From contig JABMCL010001116.1 of the NCBI GenBank assembly GCA_018857735.1, positions 62,001 through 126,000 on the forward strand: a stretch of DNA of 64,000 nt, read 5' to 3'. The DNA comes from Alviniconcha marisindica (lineage: Eukaryota; Mollusca; Gastropoda; Provannidae). The notes beneath the pieces are model-generated. The model was given only the letters and a program-made list of their open reading frames with translations, did no database searches and was not told where the DNA came from. The stretch's first letter is position 1. Each line of letters begins with the position of its first letter. A program made the translations under genes and the position numbers. Positions 12,401 through 20,750 of the stretch are shown here, one piece after another.

Positions 12401-13602
12401 CCGTTGATCCAGCCCTCGTCGTGGTATTTATGTTTGAGTTTGACTGGCTTGGAGTCCTGCAGGCTGATGAAGCTGGGAATGAACTCCCGGTCCCCATCCG
12501 CTACCACTGCACTGTCTGTCACTCTCTTCTCTGGGGAGTTGTGAAGGCTGCGTGCCTGCTGCACCCCCTCACCCACCTTCTCGCTGGACGAATCCGAGTT
12601 GCTGTCCTGGTAGGTGAGGGTGTCCAGGGAGTAGGCCATATTGTCGTCAATGTCAATGGCCACCAGCGACAACCCCGCCTCCGTCTGTAAATAGTTCTCG
12701 TGACTCTTGCTGGTGCGCACCAGAGGCCGGTTGCTGGTGTCCGCCTTGGAAACGTCACTCACAATCTTCTCCTCACTCATGCTGGTGGTCATCACTCTCT
12801 GAGCACAATCCTCATCAGCAATTTTATTGTCCGTTGTATCTGAGTCAGACCCATTGCTGTCTTGCAGCACTCCACTGTCTCCGGAACTGGGCGGTTCGTG
12901 AAGTGTATTGTCAGCGCTGTTGGCTTCACTGCCCGGCAGCAATGACCCCAGCTTGCCCAGCGTTTCTAGTGCCTCATCCAGTCGAGAGGTGTCGGCCACC
13001 AGCGTAGGGCTTTCTGGAGAGTAGCTGTCACCGCTGCTTTGCTTCGTGTTCTCCATGAACTCTCCTGAGGAGGAGGACTGTGACATGTCTGACAGTTCTT
13101 CAAAACTCGCCACTGGTGCTCTGGGAACAGGAGCCACGAGTTTGGCATCGTTCTCCATGTTGGCCATCTGTGTCACTTGTGATTTTGGCGCCATCATTCT
13201 GTGTGCATTATCCACAGCATACATTCTCTCTCTGGGTGAACTGCCACCACCGTCACAGACATCCTTCCGCTTGAGACTTGGGGAAGGGGAGTCTTCTGTA
13301 CCCCGTGACTTCTGATGAGGAGGGGTGGTGCGAATGATCATGTCTCCAGTCATGAGAAAAGTTTCAAAGCCTTTCCCTTTGCTGCCAGCACTGTGTGGTG
13401 AGACAACAGGCGATTTGGAGCTGTCAGTCACCACTCCATTTTCACCAGCAGAGTACAGCTTCGCATCATGACATTTACTGACCACGTTGGCAACATCACC
13501 GACTTCCCGCACAGCATAGCACGCTGAAATAGGAGTGGCTGCCGGCGTGGACCTAACAGGAACGGGAATTCTAGAAGGGCTTGGGGTGGTTTTGCTGGCC
13601 AT
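125..13602 (-). CDS. EFA6: EFA6/PSD-family Arf6 guanine nucleotide exchange factor (Sec7-PH), 10 coding exons
   Basis: CDS is the complement of 12149-13602, 11594-11787, 10309-10367, 9138-9271, 8409-8517, 7658-7739, 5856-6084, 3287-3431, 2135-2278 and 125-403: 2829 nt, 942 residues plus TGA. All junctions are GT-AG and phase-consistent. Residues 1 to about 455 are Ser/Thr-rich and probably disordered. The Sec7 domain spans about 457-615, with [22 protein letters not shown] and [12 protein letters not shown], in which Glu523 matches the family's catalytic glutamate, then LLNTDLHG and [10 protein letters not shown]. The PH domain is about 660-770 ([34 protein letters not shown]). A coiled coil with EQLRSHE and a conserved YIYLLQ segment follow, then a Ser/Pro-rich tail. 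Family knowledge: EFA6 proteins sit at the plasma membrane through the PH domain, activate Arf6 and influence cortical actin and microtubules. An in-frame TGA lies eight codons upstream of the chosen ATG. Family assignment is very secure; which vertebrate PSD paralogue is closest cannot be judged here. Confidence 0.95.
360..738. repeat. Tandem copies of the EFA6 exon 10 acceptor junction
   Basis: Six to seven copies of a roughly 62 bp unit beginning inside exon 10 (GGCTTGTAGCAGATAGATG), passing through the splice acceptor and into the intron (ggaaataaaacaacatga). Copies 2 and 4 (near 425-489 and 544-603) have lost the acceptor AG, which reads AA; copies near 490-543 and 604-673 keep it. Confidence 0.88.
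950..1385. repeat. 43 bp minisatellite in EFA6 intron 9
   Basis: About ten near-identical copies containing TCCCTACAGTAAGGTGTGCA and CCAACGTAAGTCTGACA. Copies differ mainly at a CATCC/CACCC/CCTCC position. Confidence 0.93.
1386..1995. repeat. 28-34 bp minisatellite, derivative of the previous array
   Basis: About twenty copies of CTACAAGGTGTGTCCCAGTT plus TGACATCCTCC. It shares the TCCTCCCTACA...GGTGTG core with the array on its left, suggesting that one arose from the other. Confidence 0.92.
2135..2278 (-). CDS. EFA6: EFA6 exon 9 (C-terminal coiled coil)
   Basis: 144 nt, acceptor ttgcag, donor gtgagg. Encodes [19 protein letters not shown] followed by a linker and ENYLEFE, matching the coiled-coil region after the PH domain in EFA6 proteins. 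Confidence 0.93.
2238..2870. repeat. Degenerate tandem copies of the EFA6 exon 9 acceptor junction
   Basis: Six or so 85-100 bp copies built on a phrase like GTGTTTATGACTATGCAACT followed by GTTCATGCTGCAACA. The true exon reads GTGTTCATGACTGCGCAGC followed by GTTCATGCTGCAACA, where TGCTGCAAC is the acceptor on the minus strand. Copies become more diverged with distance from the exon. Confidence 0.85.
3287..3431 (-). CDS. EFA6: EFA6 exon 8 (end of PH domain)
   Basis: 145 nt, acceptor atgacag, donor gtgagt. Encodes [20 protein letters not shown] (the PH C-terminal helix) through [17 protein letters not shown]. The acceptor and first exon bases are the unit of the adjoining array at 3423-4640. 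Confidence 0.92.
3423..4640. repeat. Minisatellite spanning the EFA6 exon 8 acceptor
   Basis: About 25 copies of a 41-50 bp unit (CAGTTCTGTCATCCCCCTG, TCATTAATACACCACTGACA, TCCAG). The first unit overlaps the exon: on the minus strand each unit carries the acceptor AATGACAG followed by exon-like bases GGGG...CAGAACTG. Copies past 4180 carry an extra CATAAAAACTCA insert and later ones are poorly matched. Confidence 0.92.
4853..5552. mobile_element. 700 bp TTAA-flanked inverted-repeat element (piggyBac-type MITE)
   Basis: TTAA at 4849-4852 and 5553-5556 flank a 700 bp segment with inverted ends: CCCACTTGGCCCAGACC at the left and GGTCTGGGGCCAAGTGGG at the right, one extra G apart. A TTAA target duplication and CCC-starting ends are hallmarks of the piggyBac superfamily. 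No transposase frame is present, so this is a non-autonomous copy. The right half is unusually CpG-rich for this intron (5460-5550), consistent with a younger insertion. Confidence 0.75.
5856..6084 (-). CDS. EFA6: EFA6 exon 7 (PH domain core)
   Basis: 229 nt, acceptor ttgcag, donor gtaagc. Encodes [37 protein letters not shown] and [16 protein letters not shown], a PH domain with the conserved Trp and basic loop. Confidence 0.95.
6270..6965. repeat. 28-29 bp minisatellite in EFA6 intron 6
   Basis: About 22 copies of TGTCCCAATGTCCCTACACC plus CATCCACACTGC. All three plus-strand frames are open for long stretches only because the unit lacks stop codons. It sits next to a (C)n tract at 6188-6203. 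Confidence 0.94.
6970..7370. other. EFA6 intron 6, non-repetitive
   Basis: AT-rich sequence with no recognisable coding, RNA or mobile signature. Confidence 0.4.
7370..7657. repeat. Degenerate 60-70 bp tandem repeat beside EFA6 exon 6 donor
   Basis: Four to five copies of TAGCATGACTGACATCTGG followed by TTACTTGTGA and an A/G-rich tail (AGAAGAAAAA). The last ones fade just before the donor at 7657. Confidence 0.75.
7658..7739 (-). CDS. EFA6: EFA6 exon 6 (start of PH domain)
   Basis: 82 nt, acceptor ctccag, donor gtcagt. Encodes [18 protein letters not shown] and on to GRRK, which joins in phase to TPFGKRGWK of the next exon. This phase match fixes the donor. Confidence 0.93.
7737..7930. repeat. 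Partial tandem copies of the EFA6 exon 6 acceptor
   Basis: The phrase CACCTGG-A/C-AAAA...AACTCAT...ATCACA occurs at 7737, 7785 and 7881. On the minus strand each carries a CCAGGTG acceptor-like junction. Confidence 0.6.
7930..8408. other. EFA6 intron 5, no further features seen
   Basis: AT-rich intronic DNA without an array or recognised mobile element. Confidence 0.4.
8409..8517 (-). CDS. EFA6: EFA6 exon 5 (Sec7-PH linker)
   Basis: 109 nt, acceptor ttgcag, donor gtaaga. Encodes an acidic linker ([13 protein letters not shown]) and ends GGANPFLD, the conserved stretch just before the PH domain of EFA6 proteins. Confidence 0.93.
8520..9130. other. EFA6 intron 4, mostly unremarkable
   Basis: Weak CA-rich near-repeats (TCACACACAACAACT, TCTCACGCAACAAAACT) follow exon 5's acceptor at 8540-8670. 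The rest shows no coding or RNA signature. Confidence 0.4.
9138..9271 (-). CDS. EFA6: EFA6 exon 4 (end of Sec7)
   Basis: 134 nt, acceptor ttccag, donor gtaagt. Encodes [19 protein letters not shown], then a lysine/phenylalanine-rich helix ending EWAV, as in other EFA6 Sec7 domains. Confidence 0.95.
9262..9600. repeat. Highly degenerate copies of the EFA6 exon 4 acceptor region
   Basis: ATTCTGGAACACAG at the exon edge recurs as AATTTGGAACAAAAT, ATTTTGAAACATG, ATTCTGGAACAAAG and AATTGGAACACAG at roughly 60-110 bp intervals. This is an old, eroded tandem family. Confidence 0.55.
9640..10095. repeat. Degenerate ~60 bp tandem repeat in EFA6 intron 3
   Basis: About eight copies of a phrase like TTAGGACAACTGCTAAAG, TTAGCACTGGCTGCA, followed by a pyrimidine-rich spacer. 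Confidence 0.8.
10309..10367 (-). CDS. EFA6: EFA6 exon 3 (Sec7 motif 2)
   Basis: 59 nt, acceptor ccccag, donor gtgggt. Encodes [18 protein letters not shown], the highly conserved Sec7 motif that forms part of the Arf-binding groove. Confidence 0.95.
10380..10915. other. EFA6 intron 2, non-repetitive part
   Basis: AT-rich sequence. A 117-codon minus-strand open frame at 10453-10806 shows no recognisable protein signature and I regard it as chance. Confidence 0.4.
10920..11606. repeat. Minisatellite grown from the EFA6 exon 2 donor
   Basis: About 14 copies of a 40-49 bp unit (CATCCTCACCAAACCTACC, CTACAGTATAACACTCCAT). Read on the minus strand the unit starts GGTAGGTTTGGTGAGGATGG, identical to the true donor and following intron at 11575-11594. 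Two subtypes (CACCCATCCTC and CACTCACTCTCAG...C) alternate in the middle of the array. Confidence 0.92.
11594..11787 (-). CDS. EFA6: EFA6 exon 2 (Sec7 core with catalytic glutamate)
   Basis: 194 nt, acceptor ttccag, donor gtaggt. Encodes residues 485-550, including [13 protein letters not shown] and the [10 protein letters not shown] loop with the predicted catalytic Glu523. Both edges are flanked by tandem copies of themselves (see repeats). Confidence 0.95.
11780..12100. repeat. Degenerate tandem copies filling EFA6 intron 1
   Basis: AAGTCATTCCTGGAAGGACAC at the exon 2 acceptor recurs as AAGTCATTGTAGGGGGGACAC, GAGTCATTCCTTTGGAGACA, an AGACACAGTCAACATACAAG remnant, and GGTAATTCCTGAGAAGCACA. 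The 361 bp intron consists largely of four or five eroded copies of its own 3' splice region. Confidence 0.75.
12149..13602 (-). CDS. EFA6: EFA6 coding exon 1 (N-terminal region and start of Sec7)
   Basis: This 1454 nt exon encodes residues 1-485 and ends in phase 2 (TCA AAA AA then gtaagg). It is rich in Ser, Asp and Gly with acidic and phospho-acceptor-like stretches and no recognised domain until the last 30 residues, which open the Sec7 domain ([19 protein letters not shown]). It is one of the few long repeat-free stretches in the window. Confidence 0.94.
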
Positions 13603-13662
13603 CGTCCAATGCCCTGTCTTGATTCACTGACCATTGGACATCAGTCCCTCACACCCTGTCAC
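13603..13662 (-). other. EFA6: Probable EFA6 5' UTR segment
   Basis: A pyrimidine-poor but usable acceptor (tgctgcag) at 13663-13670 precedes 60 nt containing an in-frame TGA before the EFA6 ATG. This suggests a spliced 5' leader whose first exon lies further right, possibly at 21319-21400. RNA evidence is absent. Confidence 0.5.
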
Positions 13663-13669
13663 CTGCAGC

Positions 13670-14230
13670 ATTTCACAAAGACATGCAGTTTAGTTGAAAA
13701 ACAAAACAAAAGGCAACTATCAAGTAACCTCACAAAGACATCACGTTGAGTCTCAACAAGAAAATGGTCAGACTCATATCATTAACTGAAATTTTGAATC
13801 TTCGCTGTGACATTGACCATGAACAAAGCAATCCAGCATTTTCACTGGACACTTTGACTTGATGATCTACAGTTGAACTAAGTTTGGTTGCAAGATAATT
13901 ATCAGCTCAGAAGGTATAGTAGAAGCAGTCATATTCTGATTACATTATATATAAATTGATAAGCCCTCAATGTGACCTTGACCCTGAATATCAATTATTA
14001 TTTTTTTTTAAATCTGCATGATAGTTGATACTCTAGCTCATTATGCCACCACATCAAAGGTTAGGTTCCAAAACACTGAGCAGTTCAGAAGAGAGATATA
14101 TCTTCCAGACAAAGACACACAGACAAATGGACACAGGGATTCCAGTATACCCCCACAGCTTGGGGGGCGGGGGGGGGGGGGGGGTATAAAGACAAAACAG
14201 ACTGATGTGTAATTTTCAGCACAGATCATG
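13670..14230. repeat. Dispersed repeat remnants
   Basis: GTGACCTTGACCCTGAATAT and GGATTCCAGTATACCCCC beside a (G)n tract at 14161-14184. The last phrase is seen inverted at 61970-62000 (GGTATACTGGAATCACTC), so both are probably copies of one dispersed family with a G/C-tract end. No coding capacity. Confidence 0.5.
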
Positions 14231-14714
14231 CTTTTGTCCTGGGAATGGACAAACCTTAAAACTGTTATGATACCCCAAAAAACAGTGAAAGGGTGTAACT
14301 ACTAGAAGAAAGTTTTTTTTTAACTGTGTTTGGGGGTAGGGGATGATGGATTTTCTCCTAATACTAACAATGATCACCAACAAGTAATTATTTTAGGACT
14401 GTGAATCTCCCCAATAAAATTAAAAACAAATATTTCTAGTATTCTACTGTTCCTGTCTTCCTGCAGTTCTTCTAGTTCTACCATTTAAGTATATACTTTT
14501 GTTGGACAAAAGACACCCATGCTGACAGTTTGCAGTGTTTTGTTCAGTCCTGTTCAAATTGTTTGTCTTAGATTTGCTAACCTTTTGTGTATTTTCATTC
14601 TTTTTGTGAATGTTGGCACTAGTGCCAATAGTGACAGTCAACTATTTCTGATCTTCCAGAATGAAGATAGTCACACATCCTTTTACAGCCACGTCTACCT
14701 CCCAGTCCCTAGGT

Positions 14715-14740
14715 CTGTGTGTGTGTGTGTGTGCATGCGT

Positions 14741-14797
<57 letters not shown>
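14715..14797. repeat. (GT)n microsatellite
   Basis: Near-pure GT dinucleotide tract with short interruptions. Confidence 0.95.
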
Positions 14798-14798
<1 letters not shown>

Positions 14799-15115
14799 GC
14801 TAGTGTTACTATAAGTGTAAAGTGCTCTGGACTCCCATCCTGTGTGGCAGACAAGTACCATAGTAATCCCCTTTATCATCATTATTACTAAGTCTACCCA
14901 ACTCTCCAGTAGTATATATATATAATATTAAAGTATATACCCATCAGACTCTAATGTCCCTGTATCATGTATGGCAGCAAACATTTAAAACACCACATGC
15001 ATAGTCTATATCAGATCATTAACCCATCACAATTAACTGAATTATGCAAACACCACAAATGTTGTCAAAACAGAATATCCCATAAAAGTGAAATGCACAA
15101 CAAATCAAATGCATC

Positions 15116-15118
<3 letters not shown>

Positions 15119-15174
<56 letters not shown>
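15119..15174. repeat. (AT)n microsatellite left of the retroelement
   Basis: About 28 AT dinucleotides. A similar TA tract starts directly after the right end of the LTR element at 17965, so the element probably entered a TA tract. Confidence 0.95.
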
Positions 15175-15177
<3 letters not shown>

Positions 15178-16092
15178 AGCAAGTGCTCTTTGTACGTTTT
15201 TACAATAATCCCGCCCCGGTTATCAGATCCATGCAATTTCATTACTGTACTGTTAGTAACCCGGGAACCGGAGCAGACGACGCTTTTGTTTTGAAGCGCT
15301 GCGTGTTGCGTAACGCCACATGGCCTTCACACAGCCGACCGGCGATAGCGCTGGTGCGCGCCATTTTCAAATCTGTTTACTCCCTTAATATTTTGACCGC
15401 TTGTTTGTTTACCTACTCTTTGTTCACCTAGTCCTTTTTATGCACTAAGTCATGTGGAATATAATTTGGCATCTTAGAATGTTTATTTAGATCTTATTTA
15501 GACGCAGGATCGAGCTTAATCAGTTGCCGATTCCTCTCTAGGTCCATTCTTTTTATAGCCGTCGTCTGCATGGCGCGTTCTCTGTTTAGTACTAGTGAAT
15601 AGTAGTGAATCGTTGTTTTGACTCGATGAAAGTAATTCTGTGTCGATCAATGCTTTGTCGTATAGTATTTTGCTTAGCTGACTTCATGTTTAGTGTTTAT
15701 TTTGGGTTGAAATTAACTTATTGAGTCTTGTGTACTGTAGAAGCTAAATTGTATTCATAGACTACTTGGTATCACTATCAGCGCTGTTGCGACTAAAATA
15801 ACACGCCCCAGGTGAAAGTTCACACCGATTGTTTTAGTACTAGTCTTTGAGTGTGTCTTGCTTCTCTTACAGAGCGTTGTATTGTAATTGTTATGTACCA
15901 TTTTAACCGTGGTAGCGTGTTCTTTATTCTGATGTAAGTTTTATTAACAGTTATATTTTGTACATTGTGTTAGTTATGATTTAGATGTACGAATCTGCTT
16001 ATAGATAGGTGCAAGCCACGCTTCCCACTCTTGTTGTAAATTAAATAAGTCATGTGTGTACATTTTGTTTATACGGTTTAAAAGGTTGTAAC
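15175..16092 (+). mobile_element. Possible 5' part of a long LTR or element flank
   Basis: A CpG-rich, T-rich, non-coding 0.9 kb segment starts TGTGAGCAAG exactly at the end of the (AT)n tract and runs into the repeated LTR segment. If the whole of 15175-16415 is the 5' LTR it would start TG and end CA. The right copy then lacks its first 0.9 kb. The alternative is that this is unrelated host DNA. Confidence 0.4.
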
Positions 16093-16093
16093 T

Positions 16094-16415
16094 GTAGCTT
16101 TTATTTGATGTATTTCATGTTTTAATTAGTTTAGTTATTGTTGAGGAAACTGTATTTGTGCGGGCCAAGCAAACACAATTGTCAGCCATTTTGTGGTCCA
16201 GAGGGCTGATTTCATTGTAGCGATAGCGTGTGTTCTTTGCGGCCCGTGCAGTTCTCTTATCTATGCGTGCGCGTGAGGATTTTGGGTGTGCTGAGAAAGT
16301 TGTCTGCTGCTGTAGAGTAAAGCCTGTTTGCCGTCGCCGCCTTTTGTGGTCTCCATTTTGACTGACTCCGCTGCCTGTGTCCTGTCCTTCTACGCGGCTC
16401 TACCACTCCATTACA
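16094..16415 (+). repeat. Left LTR (shared segment)
   Basis: Direct repeat partner of 17641-17964, ending CATTACA, followed after ACT by the tRNA-complement-like site at 16419. Confidence 0.75.
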
Positions 16416-17640
16416 ACTTGGCGCTGCTAGAGCAGGATGAGCGGAGCGACCCGAGACCACAGCAGGTTTCAGTGACCACAGCCCAGACCGCAGCAGACAA
16501 CCCAGCTGATGACGGCCAGCCACCAACACCACCGACGTCATACCACAACTGACGACCCCGGCTAGCCACCAGCACCACCGACGACCCCGGCTAGCCACCA
16601 ACACCATCAACGTCGTACCACAACCGACGACCCCGGCTAGCCACCAGCACCATCGACGTCGTACCACAACTGACGATCCCGGCTAGCCTCCAGCACCACC
16701 GACGCCGTCCCACCCTCAAGAAAACTCCCAGTGGGAGTGGTTCAACCGCTCCATGCAGTCTGCTGCGTACCCTGCCGCTGGAGCAGAAACCCAGGTGGCC
16801 TTGAGCGTAAGGTGCACCGAAAAGACATGCCGGCCACCACTCCTTTTGTCGTCGACGCTGACCAGCAGTCTCCATCTCCGCGGCCAGACGTCAGTGACTG
16901 GGAGTCAGACGGTGACAATGAACTGCATTTTACAACTGCAGACTAGCTCCTGCTGCTGTTGCGGTGCCAATAGTGCAACCTGTGGTTCCACCTGTGCCTC
17001 TGCCTAGACGCTCGCGGCGTCTGGCAGAGAAGAACAATAAGTAACCTGACCTCAAAGTTACCCAGCACAGTACCATGAGTGTGTTGAAATTAGTTGTTTT
17101 GTTGACATGACATGTGTGTGATGATTGTATTTTTAAACTGTGTTCATGATTTTTATGTCAGATGCCATTTGTATTACTAGGTCATTTTCATGGTATATTT
17201 TTATCTTGGCTATTTTCAAGTTGTAGGTACAATAGTGTCGGAAAACATTGGTACTTAGGAGAATTTTGTTTAAATGCAAATCTTCTAGTGTAACTACCTG
17301 TTTTGCTGGCAAATAGTGTGGATTTTTGTGATCTAAATGGATTGTGAAATATGATAACTCAGTGACCAGTTGCTGCAGTACATACATGTATAGGCCTTTT
17401 TCAGTAGGTTGTAGATATTAGAGGATTATTGTTTAAATAACAACCCTCTGTTGATCTAAGGCATAATGCCGCCTCTGATTTGGTCTTATTGAAGTTGCGG
17501 ACTCTCATATTAAATATATGTTAGTCAAAGGATCTTGATTTTGTTTTCCGGTTCAGCCGGAGATCGTCTTAGCCCTGTCTAGGTTGTTACGTTAAATACG
17601 TCGCCTGACAGATTGGTGTTTTTACTCAGCGAGGACGCTG

Positions 17641-17964
17641 GTAGCTTTTATTTGATGTATTTCATGTTTTAATTAGTTTAGTTATTGTTGAGGAAACTGT
17701 ATTTGTGCGGGCCAAGCAAACACAATTGTCAGCCATTTTGTGGTCCAGAGGGCTGATTTCATTGTAGCGATAGCGTGTGTTCTTTGCGGCCCGTGCAGTT
17801 CTCTTATCTATGCGTGCGCGTGAGGATTTTGGGTGTGCTGAGAAAGTTGTCTGCTGCTGTAGAGTAAAGCCTGATTGCTGCCGTTCGCCTGCTGTGGTCT
17901 CCATTTTGACCGACTCCGCTGCCTGGGTCACTGTCCTGTCCTTCTACCACTCCACACCATTACA
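17641..17964 (+). repeat. Right LTR (shared segment)
   Basis: Direct repeat partner of 16094-16415, ending CATTACA and followed immediately by (TA)n at 17965-17984. Confidence 0.75.
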
Positions 17965-17984
17965 TATATATATATATATATATA

Positions 17985-18955
17985 TTCTACTATCACTACT
18001 TCAGGGATCTGATCAGTACCATGGACCCGCCTTAACTGAATATTTTGACTGGTGCGACAACTGTTATTTAGATCTAAACGTGACTAAAACCAAGGAGATG
18101 ATTGTTGATTTTCGGAGGCAAGAACACAGTCCTGGGAAGACAATTATCCACAATAACGAAGTTGAAATTGTTAGTAAATAAAAGTACCGTGGCACCATTA
18201 TTGTAAAGAAGGGGCAACAGCGGCTGTATCTCTTGTGAAAGCCAAATTATTTCTCTGCTGACCAAAAGATTTTAACTCTTTTTTTACAAATCCTTTACTG
18301 AGTGTTCTGTCATTCTTTTTCATCCGCTGGTTTCACAGCTTGGGAATGAAGAACAGGAACAGCCTGGAAAGAATTGTCTGTATCGCCTCCAAGATAACTG
18401 CAGTGCCCCAGAGAGACCTGCCTCTTTTCTGTGAACAGCAGAGCTTACGGAAAGTCCGCTCTGTTTTAATGAAGAAGGACCATATTTTAAACCAGGAATT
18501 TACTACTCTCCCATCAGGTCGTCGTCTTACACGCCCCATTTGCAAGACGAATAGATTTATGCCAGTCGCAGTATGAAGTGCATATATGTATACATGAAGT
18601 GTGTGTGTGTGTTTGTGCATGTGTGTGACTGTGCCACAGTGTGTGTGTGCGATTGTGCCACAGTGTGTGCCATGGTGCGTGTGTGTGACTGTGCCATGGT
18701 GTGTGTGTGTGACTGTGCCATGGAGTGTGTGTGTGTGTGATATTGTTTTAATTGCTGTGTGTGGTACTTTAATTGATTGTTTTTATTATACTACCTTGTC
18801 AAAGTAAGACTCTTTGTTGATGGTGTTGTGTTTGTTATATTGTTCTCTTAACTTATGTATTATTATTTTACGAGCCTGCCATGACCACAACAAAATTGCC
18901 CCTTGTGGGAAGATTAAAGTTTAAAAAAAAATTGAACTGAACTGAATTGTCCATG
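17985..18955 (+). mobile_element. 5'-truncated non-LTR retrotransposon (LINE) 3' end
   Basis: Broken frames encode reverse-transcriptase C-terminal signatures: WCDNCYLDLNVTKTKEMIVD near 18050-18110, then a frameshifted, stop-interrupted region, then NSLERIVCIASKITAVPQRD, LRKVRSVLMKKDH and LPSGRRLTRPICKTNRF at 18358-18576. These fit CR1/L2/Rex1-type LINEs. The 3' end near 18900 has GCCCCTTGTGGGAAGATTAA and a TGAACTGAACTGAAT tail typical of such elements. The catalytic YADD part is absent and the copy is dead. A GT-rich stretch lies at 18598-18745. Confidence 0.75.
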
Positions 18956-20020
18956 ATTAAACATACATGCACTCACACAAGTGACAAAGTTGAAAACCAG
19001 ACATGCAATGACGTATAGACACACGTGCTCACAATCACACATGTATCCTAATCAGTTTGATCACTTTTTAATAGCAAATAATGCAGAAATGAAAAATGTG
19101 CACACATGTATGTAAACCAAGCACTAAAGCAGTATAATCTACAGAACTGAAAACTGCTTTTTTTGGATTTTCTCATCGGTGTTTTATTATGATTATCTCA
19201 ATTTGTCATGAGTGTTTTTGGAAAAAGAATATGTTAATAGTGTTTCAGTACTTTTACTGAACACTGAAATGGTTTGCCACTTCTGAAGCCAGTGCACCAG
19301 CTTGCAACTGATTATTTGCTGGTTCTAACTTCTAATGCCAGGCATAACATTCAGCAAAGACTTGAGTTGAAGAACAGAAACGGACAAAGCATTAATCAGC
19401 TTTATTTATTTATTTTTTCCCGCCCAGGTCAGTGTAATCAGCCTGTCATTTTGGAGCTTAAAAAAGGTTACATCAGGATAATAATAATAGTAATAATAGC
19501 TAGTCATTATGGGGCTTAAATCAGGATAATAAAAATAAGAGCTAACACTGTAACAGAACCACTGTCATTTATAATGGAGCTTAAATCAGGATAAATCTAT
19601 TCTCAACACCTGTGTACACTGTTCAATGCTAATTTTGTTGCAGGATAGTTACAGATTTATTTTTATTTTTTATTCTTCTGAATAACACAGTTACAACACA
19701 TACACACAGTATACACATTATGGTGATCATTATTACAGATGAATATAATCATAATGTAAATTGTAATACTGACGATAGAATGTAAAAAGAAAACTTCACT
19801 AAAATTAAACATTCTGTTGTTCAGCATGCATTCAATCAAATTTCAAAGTGAGTGAAGGAATGGTAAACACTAAGATGAATAAAAACAGCATGCACTCAGG
19901 CCAGATCACTTGGGTATGTGCTGATGTTTTGCTTTTTAGGCACTTTTGAGATACTAAATCAGTGACTGATATAAAAGTTACTGGGCTCCCCTTTATCCAC
20001 ACAATCAGTTTTACTGACCA
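18956..20020. other. Intergenic DNA with a short degenerate repeat
   Basis: Three roughly 65 bp copies of GGAGCTTAAATCAGGATAA occur at 19450-19600. Otherwise AT-rich and featureless. Confidence 0.4.
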
Positions 20021-20029
20021 GTTGTTGGT

Positions 20030-20095
20030 GCCCTTCACCCTGATGTAACCGCACTGGTTGACTGGGTGTAAAACACCAAGTTATGTATGTTGGTG
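20030..20095 (+). mobile_element. SINE/LINE-type 3' tail fragment
   Basis: CCTGATGTAACCGCACTGG then TTGACTGGGTGTAAAACACC, closely matching 35638-35700 and, more weakly, 23475-23530. A recurrent short phrase of this kind suits a retroposon tail. Confidence 0.55.
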
Positions 20096-20099
20096 TCTT

Positions 20100-20750
20100 T
20101 TGCCGCAAGCCTTTTCACACACGTTTTAAAGTATGCAGATAAAAAGTATGAAGCCATGAAAGCAAGAAAAGAAGCATGGTGTGGCAATGGTGGTTTTCCG
20201 ATCATCATTTTGAATAAATAAATATATTCAGCAAAAAAGACTGCTTAATATTAAGATGATGGATTTGGTGCTTGAGTGAAATTAAAAGTCAGTTTCAGGA
20301 CAGCGGTGTCATATATATAATACATATGGGATCAATGTTAATCTACCTTTACGGTTTACCTCCCTTGTGTGCAACTGCAAGAGCAGTGGCAATGTCGCCA
20401 TACAGACCAAAAGACACCAACAATAAAGGAATAGAAGAATGTGTTGAATCTGGCCACTAAAGCCAGTTGCACAGATCAGAGCCCTTAACACTTCTAATAC
20501 ATACATATACCAAACAGTACTCCAAATATGCCAACAGAAGCAAAACACTTGCAAAAACAGAAGTGACTTGGCTGAGTGGTAATTGTATTCTTAACTTAGT
20601 TTTACCAACGGAAGGTACATAGGACTGTTGGAAGGTTTGGAAAAGTGGATGTTGTAAAATGCAATAACACAGACACTGGGAGGGGAGGATGAAATAATCA
20701 AACATTTCTCTCTCAACTTTTCTCAAGTTATTAAAGTAAAACGTGATCAG
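20100..20750. other. Intergenic DNA, nothing recognised
   Basis: AT-rich; no array, gene or mobile signature seen. Confidence 0.4.

Larger units (their letters stand above)
16093..17964 (+). mobile_element. Internally deleted LTR retroelement
   Basis: Two direct repeats (about 16093-16415 and 17640-17964) share near-identical sequence (GTAGCTTTTATTTGATGTAT through CATTACA). Three bases after the left copy is TGGCGCTGCTAGAGCAGG, a primer-binding-site-like sequence whose complement ends in CCA as a tRNA 3' end would. The 1.2 kb interior has a Pro/Thr-rich 28-46 bp tandem region (16500-16710) and, at about 16960-17042, a frame ending PRRSRRLAEKNNK-stop, which resembles the basic tail of retroelement polyproteins. 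No protease, reverse transcriptase or integrase is present, so it is non-autonomous. LTR divergence includes several small indels, so it is not very recent. Confidence 0.72.
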
